DNA from: JACVRM01 sp046262315
GTDB lineage: Bacteria > Actinomycetota > Thermoleophilia > Gaiellales > Gaiellaceae
NCBI GenBank assembly: GCA_046262315.1
Contig: JBHEMZ010000078.1
Coordinates: 1 to 18,727, forward strand
Direction of reading: 5' to 3'
DNA: 18,727 nt
Shown here: positions 13,915 through 18,727 of the stretch, piece after piece
Numbering within the stretch: the first letter of the stretch is position 1
Layout of the letters: each line of letters opens with the position of its first letter
Program-made: the position numbers and the translations under genes
Notes under the pieces: generated by a model
Told to the model about the DNA's origin: nothing
The model's input: the letters and a program-made list of their open reading frames with translations, nothing else
Database searches by the model: none

Positions 13915-14246
13915 CGCGCGAGGAGTTCGAGGAGCACGTGCGGGCGGCGCTCGACTCCCTGCCGCCCCACCTCGTCGCCGCGCTCGAGAACCTGGCCGTC
14001 GTCGTCGAGGACGAACATGCGGGCGACCCTGACCTCTTCGGCCTCTACCAGGGCGTACCCCTGCCGGAGCGCGGGTACCAGGCCGGCTCGCTCCCGGACA
14101 AGATCTCCGTCTACCGCGTGCCGCTCCAGGAGTCGTTTCCGGACACCGAGGAGCTGCGCGAGGAAATCCGGGTGACCGTGCTGCACGAGCTCGGCCACTA
14201 CTTCGGCCTCGAAGAAGATCGCCTCGACGAGCTCGGTCTCAGCTAA
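13911..14246 (+). CDS. Zincin_1-type small metallopeptidase-like protein
   Basis: A 111-residue protein of the minimal-zincin family (formerly DUF1025). The C-terminal VTVLHELGHYFGLEEDRLDEL holds the zinc motif H92-E93-L-G-H96-x2-G99 with the following acidic D103. The upstream EEHVRAALDSLPPHLVAALENLAVVVEDEH and LFGLYQGVPLPER stretches are family-typical. It is cytoplasmic, with no signal peptide. Activity and substrates are not established for the family, to my knowledge. The ATG overlaps the rhomboid stop by 4 bp (ATGA), so the two are translationally coupled and probably controlled from the OTC promoter. Confidence 0.88.
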   Translation: MTREEFEEHVRAALDSLPPHLVAALENLAVVVEDEHAGDPDLFGLYQGVPLPERGYQAGSLPDKISVYRVPLQESFPDTEELREEIRVTVLHELGHYFGLEEDRLDELGLS

Positions 14247-14251
14247 CCCTG

Positions 14252-14310
14252 GCGAGCAGCAGAGGGGCTCCCCCCAGAGGACCAGTCCGCAAGTCCCCGC
14301 TGCTGCTCGC
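14252..14310 (+). terminator. Long hairpin after the OTC operon
   Basis: GCGAGCAGCAG (14252-14262) pairs perfectly with CTGCTGCTCGC (14300-14310); after one mismatch, GGGG (14264-14267) pairs with CCCC (14295-14298). The roughly 27-nt loop holds a possible small inner GGAC/GTCC pairing. It starts six bases after the stop codon, so a terminator or a stabilising 3' UTR is likely. No T run follows directly; TTTT appears at 14331. Confidence 0.55.
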
Positions 14311-14349
14311 TCGTGCCGAACGTCTCATAATTTTGCCCCCGAGTCAAGG

Positions 14350-14366
14350 GGAATAGGGGACATTCC
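14350..14366. repeat. GGAAT-N7-ATTCC inverted repeat
   Basis: GGAAT (14350-14354) and ATTCC (14362-14366) flank AGGGGAC, just downstream of a -10-like CATAAT (14326-14331) and 19 bp before the next start codon. It could be an operator or part of a dispersed palindromic unit. Confidence 0.3.
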
Positions 14367-14384
14367 GGCCGCGTTATCAGGAGC

Positions 14385-14627
14385 GTGAACGAACTCGAGG
14401 ACATCCGCAGAGACATCGACGAGCTGAGCGAGCGCCGCACCAAGCTCTGGCATCGCCTTTCCGACGGACGCGACCCATCCGTCGCCGCAGAGGTGAAGGA
14501 GCTGGACGAACGCCTCGCGCGGCTCTGGGACGCCCAGCGCCAGCTGCGCGCGACTCTCCGCTTCGGCGACCGCACCAGGATCGTGGCTCGCGCCCGCATG
14601 GAAGAGCGGCTCGAACGCGCCGCCTAG
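14385..14627 (+). CDS. Small charged helical protein of unknown function
   Basis: An 80-residue protein, VNELEDIRRDIDELSERRTKL..., almost wholly alpha-helical by composition, with alternating acidic and arginine residues and a short break at SDGRDPS (about 26-32). The two halves read as an antiparallel helical hairpin or short coiled coil. There is no signal peptide and no cysteine. I recall similar short proteins in Thermoleophilia, but assign no function. The GTG at 14385 has AGGAG only one base upstream, too close for normal use, so start or leader is unusual. It follows a long hairpin and precedes a 312-bp region of GC-rich hairpins. Confidence 0.6.
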   Translation: MNELEDIRRDIDELSERRTKLWHRLSDGRDPSVAAEVKELDERLARLWDAQRQLRATLRFGDRTRIVARARMEERLERAA

Positions 14628-14939
14628 CGTCTGGCGGAGGAACCCCGGGTTCTCTCGCGGGGAACCCCTGATTCCCCCGCGCTCCCCCTCCTTGCGACCG
14701 TCTGCCATGGTTCACGCGTTGGCGGAGCCGGTTGCTCGTCGTGCGATCCAGCTGTTGCCAAGCTGTCGGTGAGCCTCCCGCCGGGACAAGCCCGGCTCCG
14801 GCGGTGTTTCGCTGCGGTCTCCGTGGTCGGCTCGATCCGGGGAACCTCCGGTTCCCCCTTCCCCCCTCCGGTCAAGGCTTTGCGAAGTCTTTACGAGTTA
14901 GGACGTAAGTCGGGCGGCGATTCGACGTCTAATCGGGTG
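14628..14939. other. Gene-free stretch with GGGGAA/TTCCCC hairpins
   Basis: No convincing gene lies in these 312 bases. Three related inverted repeats stand out: GAACCC-C-GGGTTC (14640-14652); CGCGGGGAA...TTCCCCCGCG (about 14656-14681, one bulged C); and GGGGAACC-TCC-GGTTCCCC (14839-14857, perfect 8-bp arms). The last is followed by a C/T-rich run. The region between them has no codon-like structure that I can recognise. Confidence 0.6.
14839..14857 (+). terminator. Perfect 8-bp hairpin GGGGAACC/GGTTCCCC
   Basis: A tight stem with a 3-nt loop, followed by CCTTCCCCCC. It could terminate transcription from 14385 or belong to the local hairpin family. Confidence 0.4.
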
Positions 14940-14942
14940 ATG
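14928..14942 (+). promoter_or_regulatory. TCTAAT six bases before an ATG (leaderless)
   Basis: TCTAAT (14928-14933), six bases, then ATG at 14940. This matches the arrangement at 1233-1247. No Shine-Dalgarno is present. Confidence 0.4.
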
Positions 14943-15122
14943 AGCACCTCGACGCGCGAACGGCTCGGCACCACCGCCCTGCGGATGGCGCTCAACGCGC
15001 TTGTGGGCGAGCGCCAGCGGCTGCGTGCTCGCGGCGCCCTGCCGAAGGAGCTCGAGGCCAACCGCCGCGAGATCGTGCGGCGGCAGTGGGAGCTCGCCGC
15101 CGCCCTGCTCAAGAAACGCTAG
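14940..15122 (+). CDS. Small basic helical protein of unknown function
   Basis: A 60-residue protein starting MSTSTRERLGTTALRMALNALVGERQRLR. It is rich in arginine and leucine, with a helical pattern and one probable turn at RGALPKE (about 31-37), giving two helices; the second holds EANRREIVRRQWELAAALLKKR. The net charge is strongly positive, which fits nucleic-acid or membrane-surface contact, but no known motif is visible. The frame is open further upstream, yet the sequence before 14940 is hairpin-rich and not protein-like. The start is supported by TCTAAT six bases upstream. It is convergent with the acidic 46-aa gene, 16 bp away, with repeated GCTAGC palindromes between them. Confidence 0.55.
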   Translation: MSTSTRERLGTTALRMALNALVGERQRLRARGALPKELEANRREIVRRQWELAAALLKKR

Positions 15123-15138
15123 CGCCGCTAGCGCCGCT

Positions 15139-15279
15139 TCAGCTCTCCTCGCGGTCTTCCCTGCGCACCTTCTCGAAGTCCTCCGGGTCGTCGTCGCCCG
15201 CCTGCCAGTCGATCGGCTTGCGGTGCGCCTCGACGTCCGGCTCGTCGTCCGGCTTCTTCTCGTGGGGCTGGTCGCTCAT
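15139..15279 (-). CDS. Small acidic protein (46 aa), unknown function
   Basis: This short gene has excellent support from its start: AAAGGAGG at 15284-15291 lies four bases before the ATG at 15277-15279. The product begins MSDQPHEKKPDDEPD, contains HRKPIDWQAGDDDPEDFEK in the middle and ends REDREES. It is highly acidic and hydrophilic, with a single Trp, probably largely disordered with a short amphipathic stretch around IDWQAG. No domain is recognised. An overlapping longer frame on the same strand lacks the Shine-Dalgarno and has shadow-like arginine composition. Opposite in charge to, and convergent with, the basic 60-residue protein at 14940-15122. Confidence 0.65.
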   Translation of the reverse strand: MSDQPHEKKPDDEPDVEAHRKPIDWQAGDDDPEDFEKVRREDREES

Positions 15280-15337
15280 GCAGCCTCCTTTCCGCACACA
15301 GCTTGACGGATGGGAGCGCTACCCTCTTCCCTCGCGA

Positions 15338-15378
15338 GCGAAAGTCCGGCGCGCTGCGCGCGCCATGACGACTTCCGC
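15338..15378. repeat. Palindromic repeat, copy B
   Basis: This 41-bp segment matches 1079-1119 at 35 of 41 positions. The outer arms are GCGAAAGTC and GACTTCCGC (8 of 9 pair). Inside is a perfect GGCGCGC-TGC-GCGCGCC hairpin (15348-15364). It lies between the acidic small gene and tRNA-Ala, outside any gene. Confidence 0.8.
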
Positions 15379-15458
15379 TTCGCTTCACCGCTCCCGACAG
15401 CCGCAGCCACGACCGCTGATCGGCGACCCGACTCGACCGCCTCTACACTGAAGCCACC

Positions 15459-15531
15459 GGGGCGTTAGCTCAGTTGGGAGAGCGTCGGCTTTGCAAGCCG
15501 AAGGTCGCCGGTTCGAGCCCGGCACGCTCCA
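15459..15531 (+). tRNA. tRNA-Ala (anticodon UGC)
   Basis: A 73-nt tRNA. The acceptor stem GGGGCGT pairs with ACGCTCC, including the G3:U70 wobble that identifies alanine tRNA; discriminator A73. The D arm contains TAGCTCAGTTGGGAGAGC; the anticodon stem TCGGC/GCCGA encloses TTTGCAA with anticodon TGC; the T arm is CCGGTTCGAGCCCGG-like. CCA is not encoded. A TACACT box at 15444-15449 is a plausible -10. An integrase remnant faces its 3' end, so the tRNA is the likely attachment gene. Confidence 0.97.
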
Positions 15532-15554
15532 CTCCGCGTTTTGCAGGCACTTCG

Positions 15555-15581
15555 CCAGCAGCCAGCCAGCAGCCAGCCAGC
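15555..15581. repeat. Tandem 11-bp repeat CCAGCAGCCAG (2.4 copies)
   Basis: Two perfect copies (15555-15565 and 15566-15576) plus CCAGC, 24 bp beyond the tRNA-Ala 3' end and just before the element genes. It may be integrase arm-type binding sites or replication slippage. Confidence 0.6.
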
Positions 15582-15613
15582 CGGACCGCACGAGGACCGC
15601 ACACGCGTGTCGC

Positions 15614-15751
15614 TCACGGCATCCATCTCAAGTCGTCGTCAGCCGGGACAAGCTCGTAGATCGCGTCCGCAAGGCGACGAGCCTCGAGACGCGACAGGGT
15701 CACCTCCAAGTAGCCTCCCTGGTAAGCGGCCCAGCAGACGCGCAGCATCAT
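15614..15751 (-). CDS. Candidate 45-aa microprotein beside the integrase
   Basis: The frame starts ATG-ATG at 15751 and reads MMLRVCWAAYQGGYLEVTLSRLEARRLADAIYELVPADDDLRWMP. It looks protein-like: a beta-prone start (LRVCWAAYQGGYLEVTLS) and one amphipathic helix (LEARRLADAIYEL), balanced charges, two aromatic clusters. I do not recognise it. No clear Shine-Dalgarno is visible and it lies 87 bp after the integrase stop on the same strand, so it may be a late gene of the same unit or a leftover of a longer gene. A TAA lies ten codons upstream in frame. Confidence 0.35.
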   Translation of the reverse strand: MMLRVCWAAYQGGYLEVTLSRLEARRLADAIYELVPADDDLRWMP

Positions 15752-15838
15752 CAACGAGCCGTCGTCGATTGTTTACAGCCCAGAGGTCGCCGCCGTAGTT
15801 GTGGGCCTTGCGAACATGCCGACGTTCGAGCGCGTCAA

Positions 15839-16933
15839 TCACCCGGACACCGAAGCCGACCGCGTCACGAGATCGTTGAGAGCGCCAGCTGCGACCTTCG
15901 AGGCTCCGCCATACAGATGCCCATACCGCTCCCAGATCAGCCGTGCAGTTGTATGCCCGAGCTGCCGGGCGATCGTGATCGGGTCGGCGCCGGCGGCGAT
16001 CATCAGCGAGCAGTGCGTGTGCCGCAGGTCGTGGAACGTCACGTTGTCGAGGCCGGCGCGGCGGGCGGCTGGGCGGAAGATCCGGGCCATGTAGTTGTCG
16101 CGCCGCCACGGCCCGCCACCGGGCGCGGGGAAGACAAGGCGGGTCGTCGTCGGTGCCCGGGCGAGCAGCTGCTCGCGTAGCAGGCTTACCGCGAGCGCCG
16201 GGAGGTCGACGCTACGCCGCGACGCGCGCGTCTTGGTCCGCCCGCGTTTGCCGGTCCGCTGAGCGACCCGGTGATCGTGATCGTCGCCTTCTCGAGGTCG
16301 ATGTCGCTCTCGCGCAGCGCGAGCAGCTCGCCCTGGCGCGCGCCGGTGAGGACGGTGATGAGGACGAGTCGCTTCGACTGCTCGGGCATCCACGATGCAA
16401 GCAGCTCGGCTTGCGGCCAGGTCAGGAGCACAGGGTCGCGTTCGGCCGCCCGTGGGCTCTGGACGGCGAGCAGAGCCTCCGGTACCGGCTGCCGACGGTC
16501 GCGCGCGTTGCGGAGCGCCAGCTTGACGGTCGCCAGCGCGATCTGCGCCTGCCGTGGCGCACGCCGTCCGACCGCGGCAACCGCGTCCTCGAGGTCGGCT
16601 GGCGCGACACGGTCGATGCGGGCGCCGCGAAGATGCGGGGCGGCCGCCCACAGCGACCTGAGCGCCTGCTCGCGGCGCGCATGGGTCGACGGGCGCACAC
16701 GGCCCTATACCGCTCCAGCCAGCCGTCGACGAACGCGCCAAGTGCCGCGGCTTCTCCTGGTAAAGATCGCCCAACGCCAGCCGATCCTCGATGTCGCGGG
16801 CGACACGCAGCGCGTTGCGCTTCGGCCCGGGCACCGCCCGCCATCGCTGACGCCTCGCACCGTCCCTGTACCGGACCGCGGACCGAACGTCGCCGGCGGC
16901 CGTCTCGTACCGCTGCACCGTCGCCATGCTCAC
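15839..16933 (-). pseudogene. Tyrosine recombinase/integrase split by three -1 frameshifts
   Basis: Joined across frames, the protein of about 360 residues has an N-terminal arm-binding part (MATVQRYETAAGDVRSAVRYRDG), a core-binding part (GAFVDGWLERYR, then RPSTHARREQALRSLWAAAPHL) and a full catalytic domain: R in TGARQGELLALRESDIDL, HDLRHTHCSLM (H-x-x-R), H in LGHTT and Y in WERYGHLY. Shifts fall near 16750 (after DLYQE), 16700 (GWLERYRAV to RPSTHA) and 16260 (GSLS to RTGKRGR). Each is explained by one lost base; together they return to the first frame. All catalytic residues survive in pieces. It faces tRNA-Ala, the probable integration site. It could be true decay or a sequence error in a working gene. 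Its GTG/ATG start overlaps the HTH gene stop. Confidence 0.85.
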
Positions 16934-17133
16934 CTCCGCAACTCGTGGACGGAGGCGACCCTACGACCGTTCGGCGTCGAGTGTTGCGTCTGCAACCACG
17001 CCTCCACCTCCGACTCCCGAAACCGGCGTGATGCGCCCAGCTTGTACGACGGCAACTCGCCCGCCGCAGCACGCTCGTACACCCAGTCGGTCGACAAGCC
17101 CAGCAGCGCCGCCAGTTGATCCGCGGTCAGCAT
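16930..17133 (-). CDS. Excisionase-family helix-turn-helix protein
   Basis: From the ATG at 17131-17133 the product is 67 residues: LTADQLAALLGLSTDWVYERAAAGELPSYKLGASRRFRESEVEAWL is the MerR-like winged HTH of excisionase/AlpA-type proteins, with the recognition helix at STDWVYERAA and the wing at KLGASRRF. It would control excision or transcription of the element. GGAGG abuts the ATG with no spacer, so the GTG at 17148 may be the true start. Its stop overlaps the first integrase codon (GTGA), coupling the two. The frame is intact, unlike the integrase. Confidence 0.85.
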   Translation of the reverse strand: MLTADQLAALLGLSTDWVYERAAAGELPSYKLGASRRFRESEVEAWLQTQHSTPNGRRVASVHELRR

Positions 17134-17152
17134 CCTCCGATCCGTGGCGACG

Positions 17153-17257
17153 TCACCGCAGCGTCTTCGACAGCGCCTCGCGGAGCGCCGCATGCGGTCC
17201 CACCAGCAGAGGCCGGAACTCCCCGAGCCAGAGGTCGATCGTGTCGGAGAGCCTCAC
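17153..17257 (-). CDS. 34-aa microprotein coupled to element genes
   Basis: This short frame starts at GTG 17255-17257, overlapping the stop of the preceding gene in a GTGA junction, with AGGAGG six bases upstream. It reads VRLSDTIDLWLGEFRPLLVGPHAALREALSKTLR: probably two amphipathic helices separated by VGPH. The 5-bp gap (or less) to the excisionase-like gene makes it a link in the unit. No homologue comes to mind. Support is the ribosome site, the coupling and the protein-like composition; it is too short for certainty. Confidence 0.5.
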   Translation of the reverse strand: MRLSDTIDLWLGEFRPLLVGPHAALREALSKTLR

Positions 17258-17553
17258 GTCGCCTCCTGCTCGGCCTGTTCTTTTGCGGCCTGGAATACGC
17301 GGCGCAGACGCCGCTTCTGCGTCTCGCGCGTGCCATGGAAGGTCAGATTTTCAACGCCGGTGGTCATCGGGTACATGTGGCGGGCGAGCGTGTTCAGCCG
17401 GTGCAGGGCACGCCAGAAAAGCTGGACGTGCGCGGCGCGCGAAACGGGACGCTGGCCCAACCTCGCACGGTGACTGGCCGCCTCCGGGACGGCCTGCCCG
17501 CAGAGCTTGAAGACAGCGTGCTCGACGCTGCCGACCGCGCAGACTGCCACCAC
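17254..17553 (-). CDS. Hypothetical element protein (99 aa)
   Basis: I do not recognise it. The C-terminal half looks real: LFWRALHRLNTLARHMYPMTTGVENLTFHGTRETQKRRLRRVFQAAKEQAEQEAT, an amphipathic helix, a TTGVENLTFHG turn, then a basic helix. The N-terminal 40 residues (VVAVCAVGSVEHAVFKLCGQAVPEAASHRARLG) look less certain; the real start may be an internal ATG (MYPM or MTTG). It is the first visible gene of the leftward unit, its stop overlapping the 34-aa gene start. Its 5' end abuts the SDR remnant, which suggests that the junction of element and remnant lies near 17555. Confidence 0.45.
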   Translation of the reverse strand: MVAVCAVGSVEHAVFKLCGQAVPEAASHRARLGQRPVSRAAHVQLFWRALHRLNTLARHMYPMTTGVENLTFHGTRETQKRRLRRVFQAAKEQAEQEAT

Positions 17554-17558
17554 CGCAC

Positions 17559-17905
17559 ACGGAGCTCGCCGCGGACGCGATCGTCGGGGGGCGCGTCACC
17601 CACGGCGCGAGTTCTGGGTCGCCGCACCGACCGTGTGGACGATCCTCGGCAACAAGCTTGCCCCACGGCTCGCCGACCGGTATCTCGCCCGCGCCGGCTA
17701 CGACGCTCAGCAGACCGAAGACGCGATTCCGCCCGATCGCGCTCACTACCTCTACGACCCGCTGCCCGGCGACCGAGGCGCGCATGGGCGCTTCGACGCC
17801 GAAGCCCACGCTCGCAGCGCCGTCTGGTGGGCGACGAAGCGGCGTTTCCCGCTCATGCTCGGTGCGTTGGCCGCAGGCGCGGCGGCGGCGATTCACCGCC
17901 GGTGA
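17559..17905 (+). pseudogene. Short-chain dehydrogenase, C-terminal remnant
   Basis: The fragment begins near 17559 as TELAADAIV in one frame, then continues after a G6 run (17586-17591) as GARHPRREFWVAAPTVWTILGNKLAPRLADRYLARAGYDAQQTEDA, ending DPLPGDRGAHGRFDAEAHARSAVWWATKRRF and a hydrophobic tail. This is the C-terminal third of a common actinobacterial SDR oxidoreductase family (HPRRE-(L/I/F)WV, GNKLAP, DRYLAR-GY-x-x-QQT and GAHGRFD blocks). The Rossmann domain and the YxxxK active site are absent, so it cannot be an enzyme. One missing G in the run would join the two frames. It ends at the TGA at 17903-17905. Confidence 0.8.
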
Positions 17906-18619
17906 TCGCGTCTACGCGGACGCTGCCTCTGCCAAAAGCGGGCTTCTCCAGCGTCGTCGGAGAGAATGGACGCCCGGATCGACGGTGCGTGCCGTCGCCG
18001 ACGTCGCCGTGCGCGGCAAATGCCGATTCCGCGTGTACGCAACGCGCAGGAGTGGCTGCGAGGGCGGGCACCAAGGAGAACCGTCGTCGTCCCTCGGAGA
18101 CCCGAACCGCTCGGCGCGCGCGAGCTCCCGTGGGTGCGAACCCCTCCAGCGGCGCCTCTTAAAGCCGGATCCGGCGTGGCTCAGTGAAATAGCAGGTCGT
18201 TTTCCGGCGGGCTCCTACCCATCCTCGACGCTCCGCCTGCTGACGCCGCTGGAAACCGCTGCGCGCTGTCTCTGACCGTCATGCATGTGGCGCGCGACGT
18301 AGTGATTCGCGGTGGGTCCGGCCCGTCCGAATGCTTCTTGACGAGCCTCACGGCGTCGTCCGGTTGCCGGGGCGACGTGGGCTAGCTGTCGAACCGTGGT
18401 CGGGAGGAGGCGGGCGCGAGGTACGTGAAGAGCGCCGACCGTGTCGCGGCTCCACGAAGCACGTAGTCGAGTGATCCCGGTGCGCGCAGCGGGCACGCGA
18501 ACGCGCGTGTCCGGTCGTGGCGCACGTGACCGCCGTTCGTGGCGGACATGCGACCGCGGTCATACTTGGTACGGTCCACCTCAGCGGGGAACCGCCGTCA
18601 GTCGCGTAGCGGTTTGCGA
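17906..18619. other. Gene-poor stretch
   Basis: I find no convincing gene in these 714 bases. All frames on both strands are arginine/serine/proline-rich without family motifs. It holds the inverted repeats CCGCC-N6-GGCGG (18530-18545) and the perfect 10-bp palindrome GACCGCGGTC (18552-18561), both upstream of the ECF promoter. It may be degraded flank of the mobile element. Confidence 0.55.
18588..18614 (+). promoter_or_regulatory. ECF-type promoter GGAAC-N18-GGTT
   Basis: GGAAC (18588-18592), 18 bases, GGTT (18611-18614). This matches the -35/-10 pattern of SigE/SigH-type ECF sigma factors. Transcription would start about six bases later, at the GTG at 18620, giving a leaderless message and suggesting self-activation of the sigma gene. 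Confidence 0.55.
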
Positions 18620-18727
18620 GTGAGTAGGCCCAAGGACGAGACCACCGAGGAAGTGTTCGGCTCGCACGACGAGGCGCGGCTGCTTGATGCGCTGCGTCGC
18701 GGCGATGCGGAAGCGTTCGAAACGATC
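18620..18727 (+). CDS. ECF sigma factor, N-terminal part (3' end outside window)
   Basis: The first 36 codons from GTG 18620 read VSRPKDETTEEVFGSHDEARLLDALRRGDAEAFETI and run off the right edge. EARLLDALRRGDAEAFETI is the opening helix of region 2 of ECF sigma factors (LL-x-x-LRRGD-x-x-AFE). The segment is too short to identify a subgroup. It begins at the expected transcription start of a GGAAC/GGTT promoter. It is distinct from the sigma factor at 11076-11669, which starts region 2 with LLARSDERALGELY. The call rests on the motif alone; any ECF-like protein would fit. Confidence 0.7.
   Translation, partial: MSRPKDETTEEVFGSHDEARLLDALRRGDAEAFETI

Noticed and set aside
18125..18165. Possible tRNA or tmRNA T-arm (GTGCGAACCCC and its complement)
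   Set aside because: The T-stem has a mismatch, the loop lacks the TTCGA order on the plus strand, and no acceptor or anticodon arm could be found.
1..18727. CRISPR arrays
   Set aside because: No regularly spaced direct repeats with unique spacers and no cas-like genes were seen.

Overview
The window is a high-GC, densely packed bacterial chromosome segment of actinobacterial type. Starts are often GTG, genes are coupled by 4-bp overlaps, and several genes appear to begin at or next to the expected transcription start (leaderless). The gene set (TRAM-type RNA methyltransferase, cyclic-diphosphoglycerate-synthetase-like GTPase, ZAS/RskA anti-sigma factor, Zincin_1 metallopeptidase, several small charged proteins) suggests a deep-branching Actinomycetota such as Thermoleophilia/Gaiellales. 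That lineage is an inference from gene content, not a measurement.

Left part (1-7040): the 3' end of an IS982-like transposase; a uracil-DNA-glycosylase-fold protein without the usual catalytic and Fe-S residues; a polytopic membrane protein; a leftward operon of YjbQ-like protein, ABC ATPase, ABC-2 permease and TRAM RNA methyltransferase, the first three joined by 4-bp overlaps; and a divergent M3-like metallopeptidase starting 11 bp away.

Middle part (7041-14246): a leftward ferritin; then a rightward cyclic-2,3-diphosphoglycerate-synthetase-like GTPase and carbamate kinase, preceded by a palindrome resembling an arginine-repressor site; an anti-sigma/ECF sigma pair in reversed order; a leftward Hsp20 gene whose alpha-crystallin core is read out of frame for about 20 codons; and a rightward coupled trio of ornithine carbamoyltransferase, rhomboid protease and Zincin_1 metallopeptidase. 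GTPase, carbamate kinase and ornithine carbamoyltransferase point to carbamoyl-phosphate/citrulline metabolism. The hsp20/OTC intergenic region carries a very good promoter with an operator-like repeat over its -35 box.

Right part (14247-18727): small conserved-looking proteins among GC-rich hairpins, a 46-aa acidic protein with a strong Shine-Dalgarno, tRNA-Ala(UGC), and next to it a leftward integrative-element module (unknown 99-aa protein, 34-aa microprotein, excisionase-like HTH, tyrosine recombinase split by three single-base losses, 45-aa microprotein). Beyond it are the C-terminal remnant of a short-chain dehydrogenase, a gene-poor stretch, and the first 36 codons of a second ECF sigma factor behind a classic GGAAC/GGTT ECF promoter.

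Two points run through the window. A 41-bp palindromic repeat occurs twice, 14 kb apart. All clear frameshifts (Hsp20, integrase, SDR remnant) lie between 11.8 and 17.6 kb, and nearly all look like loss of one base, so sequence error must be excluded before biological decay is claimed.
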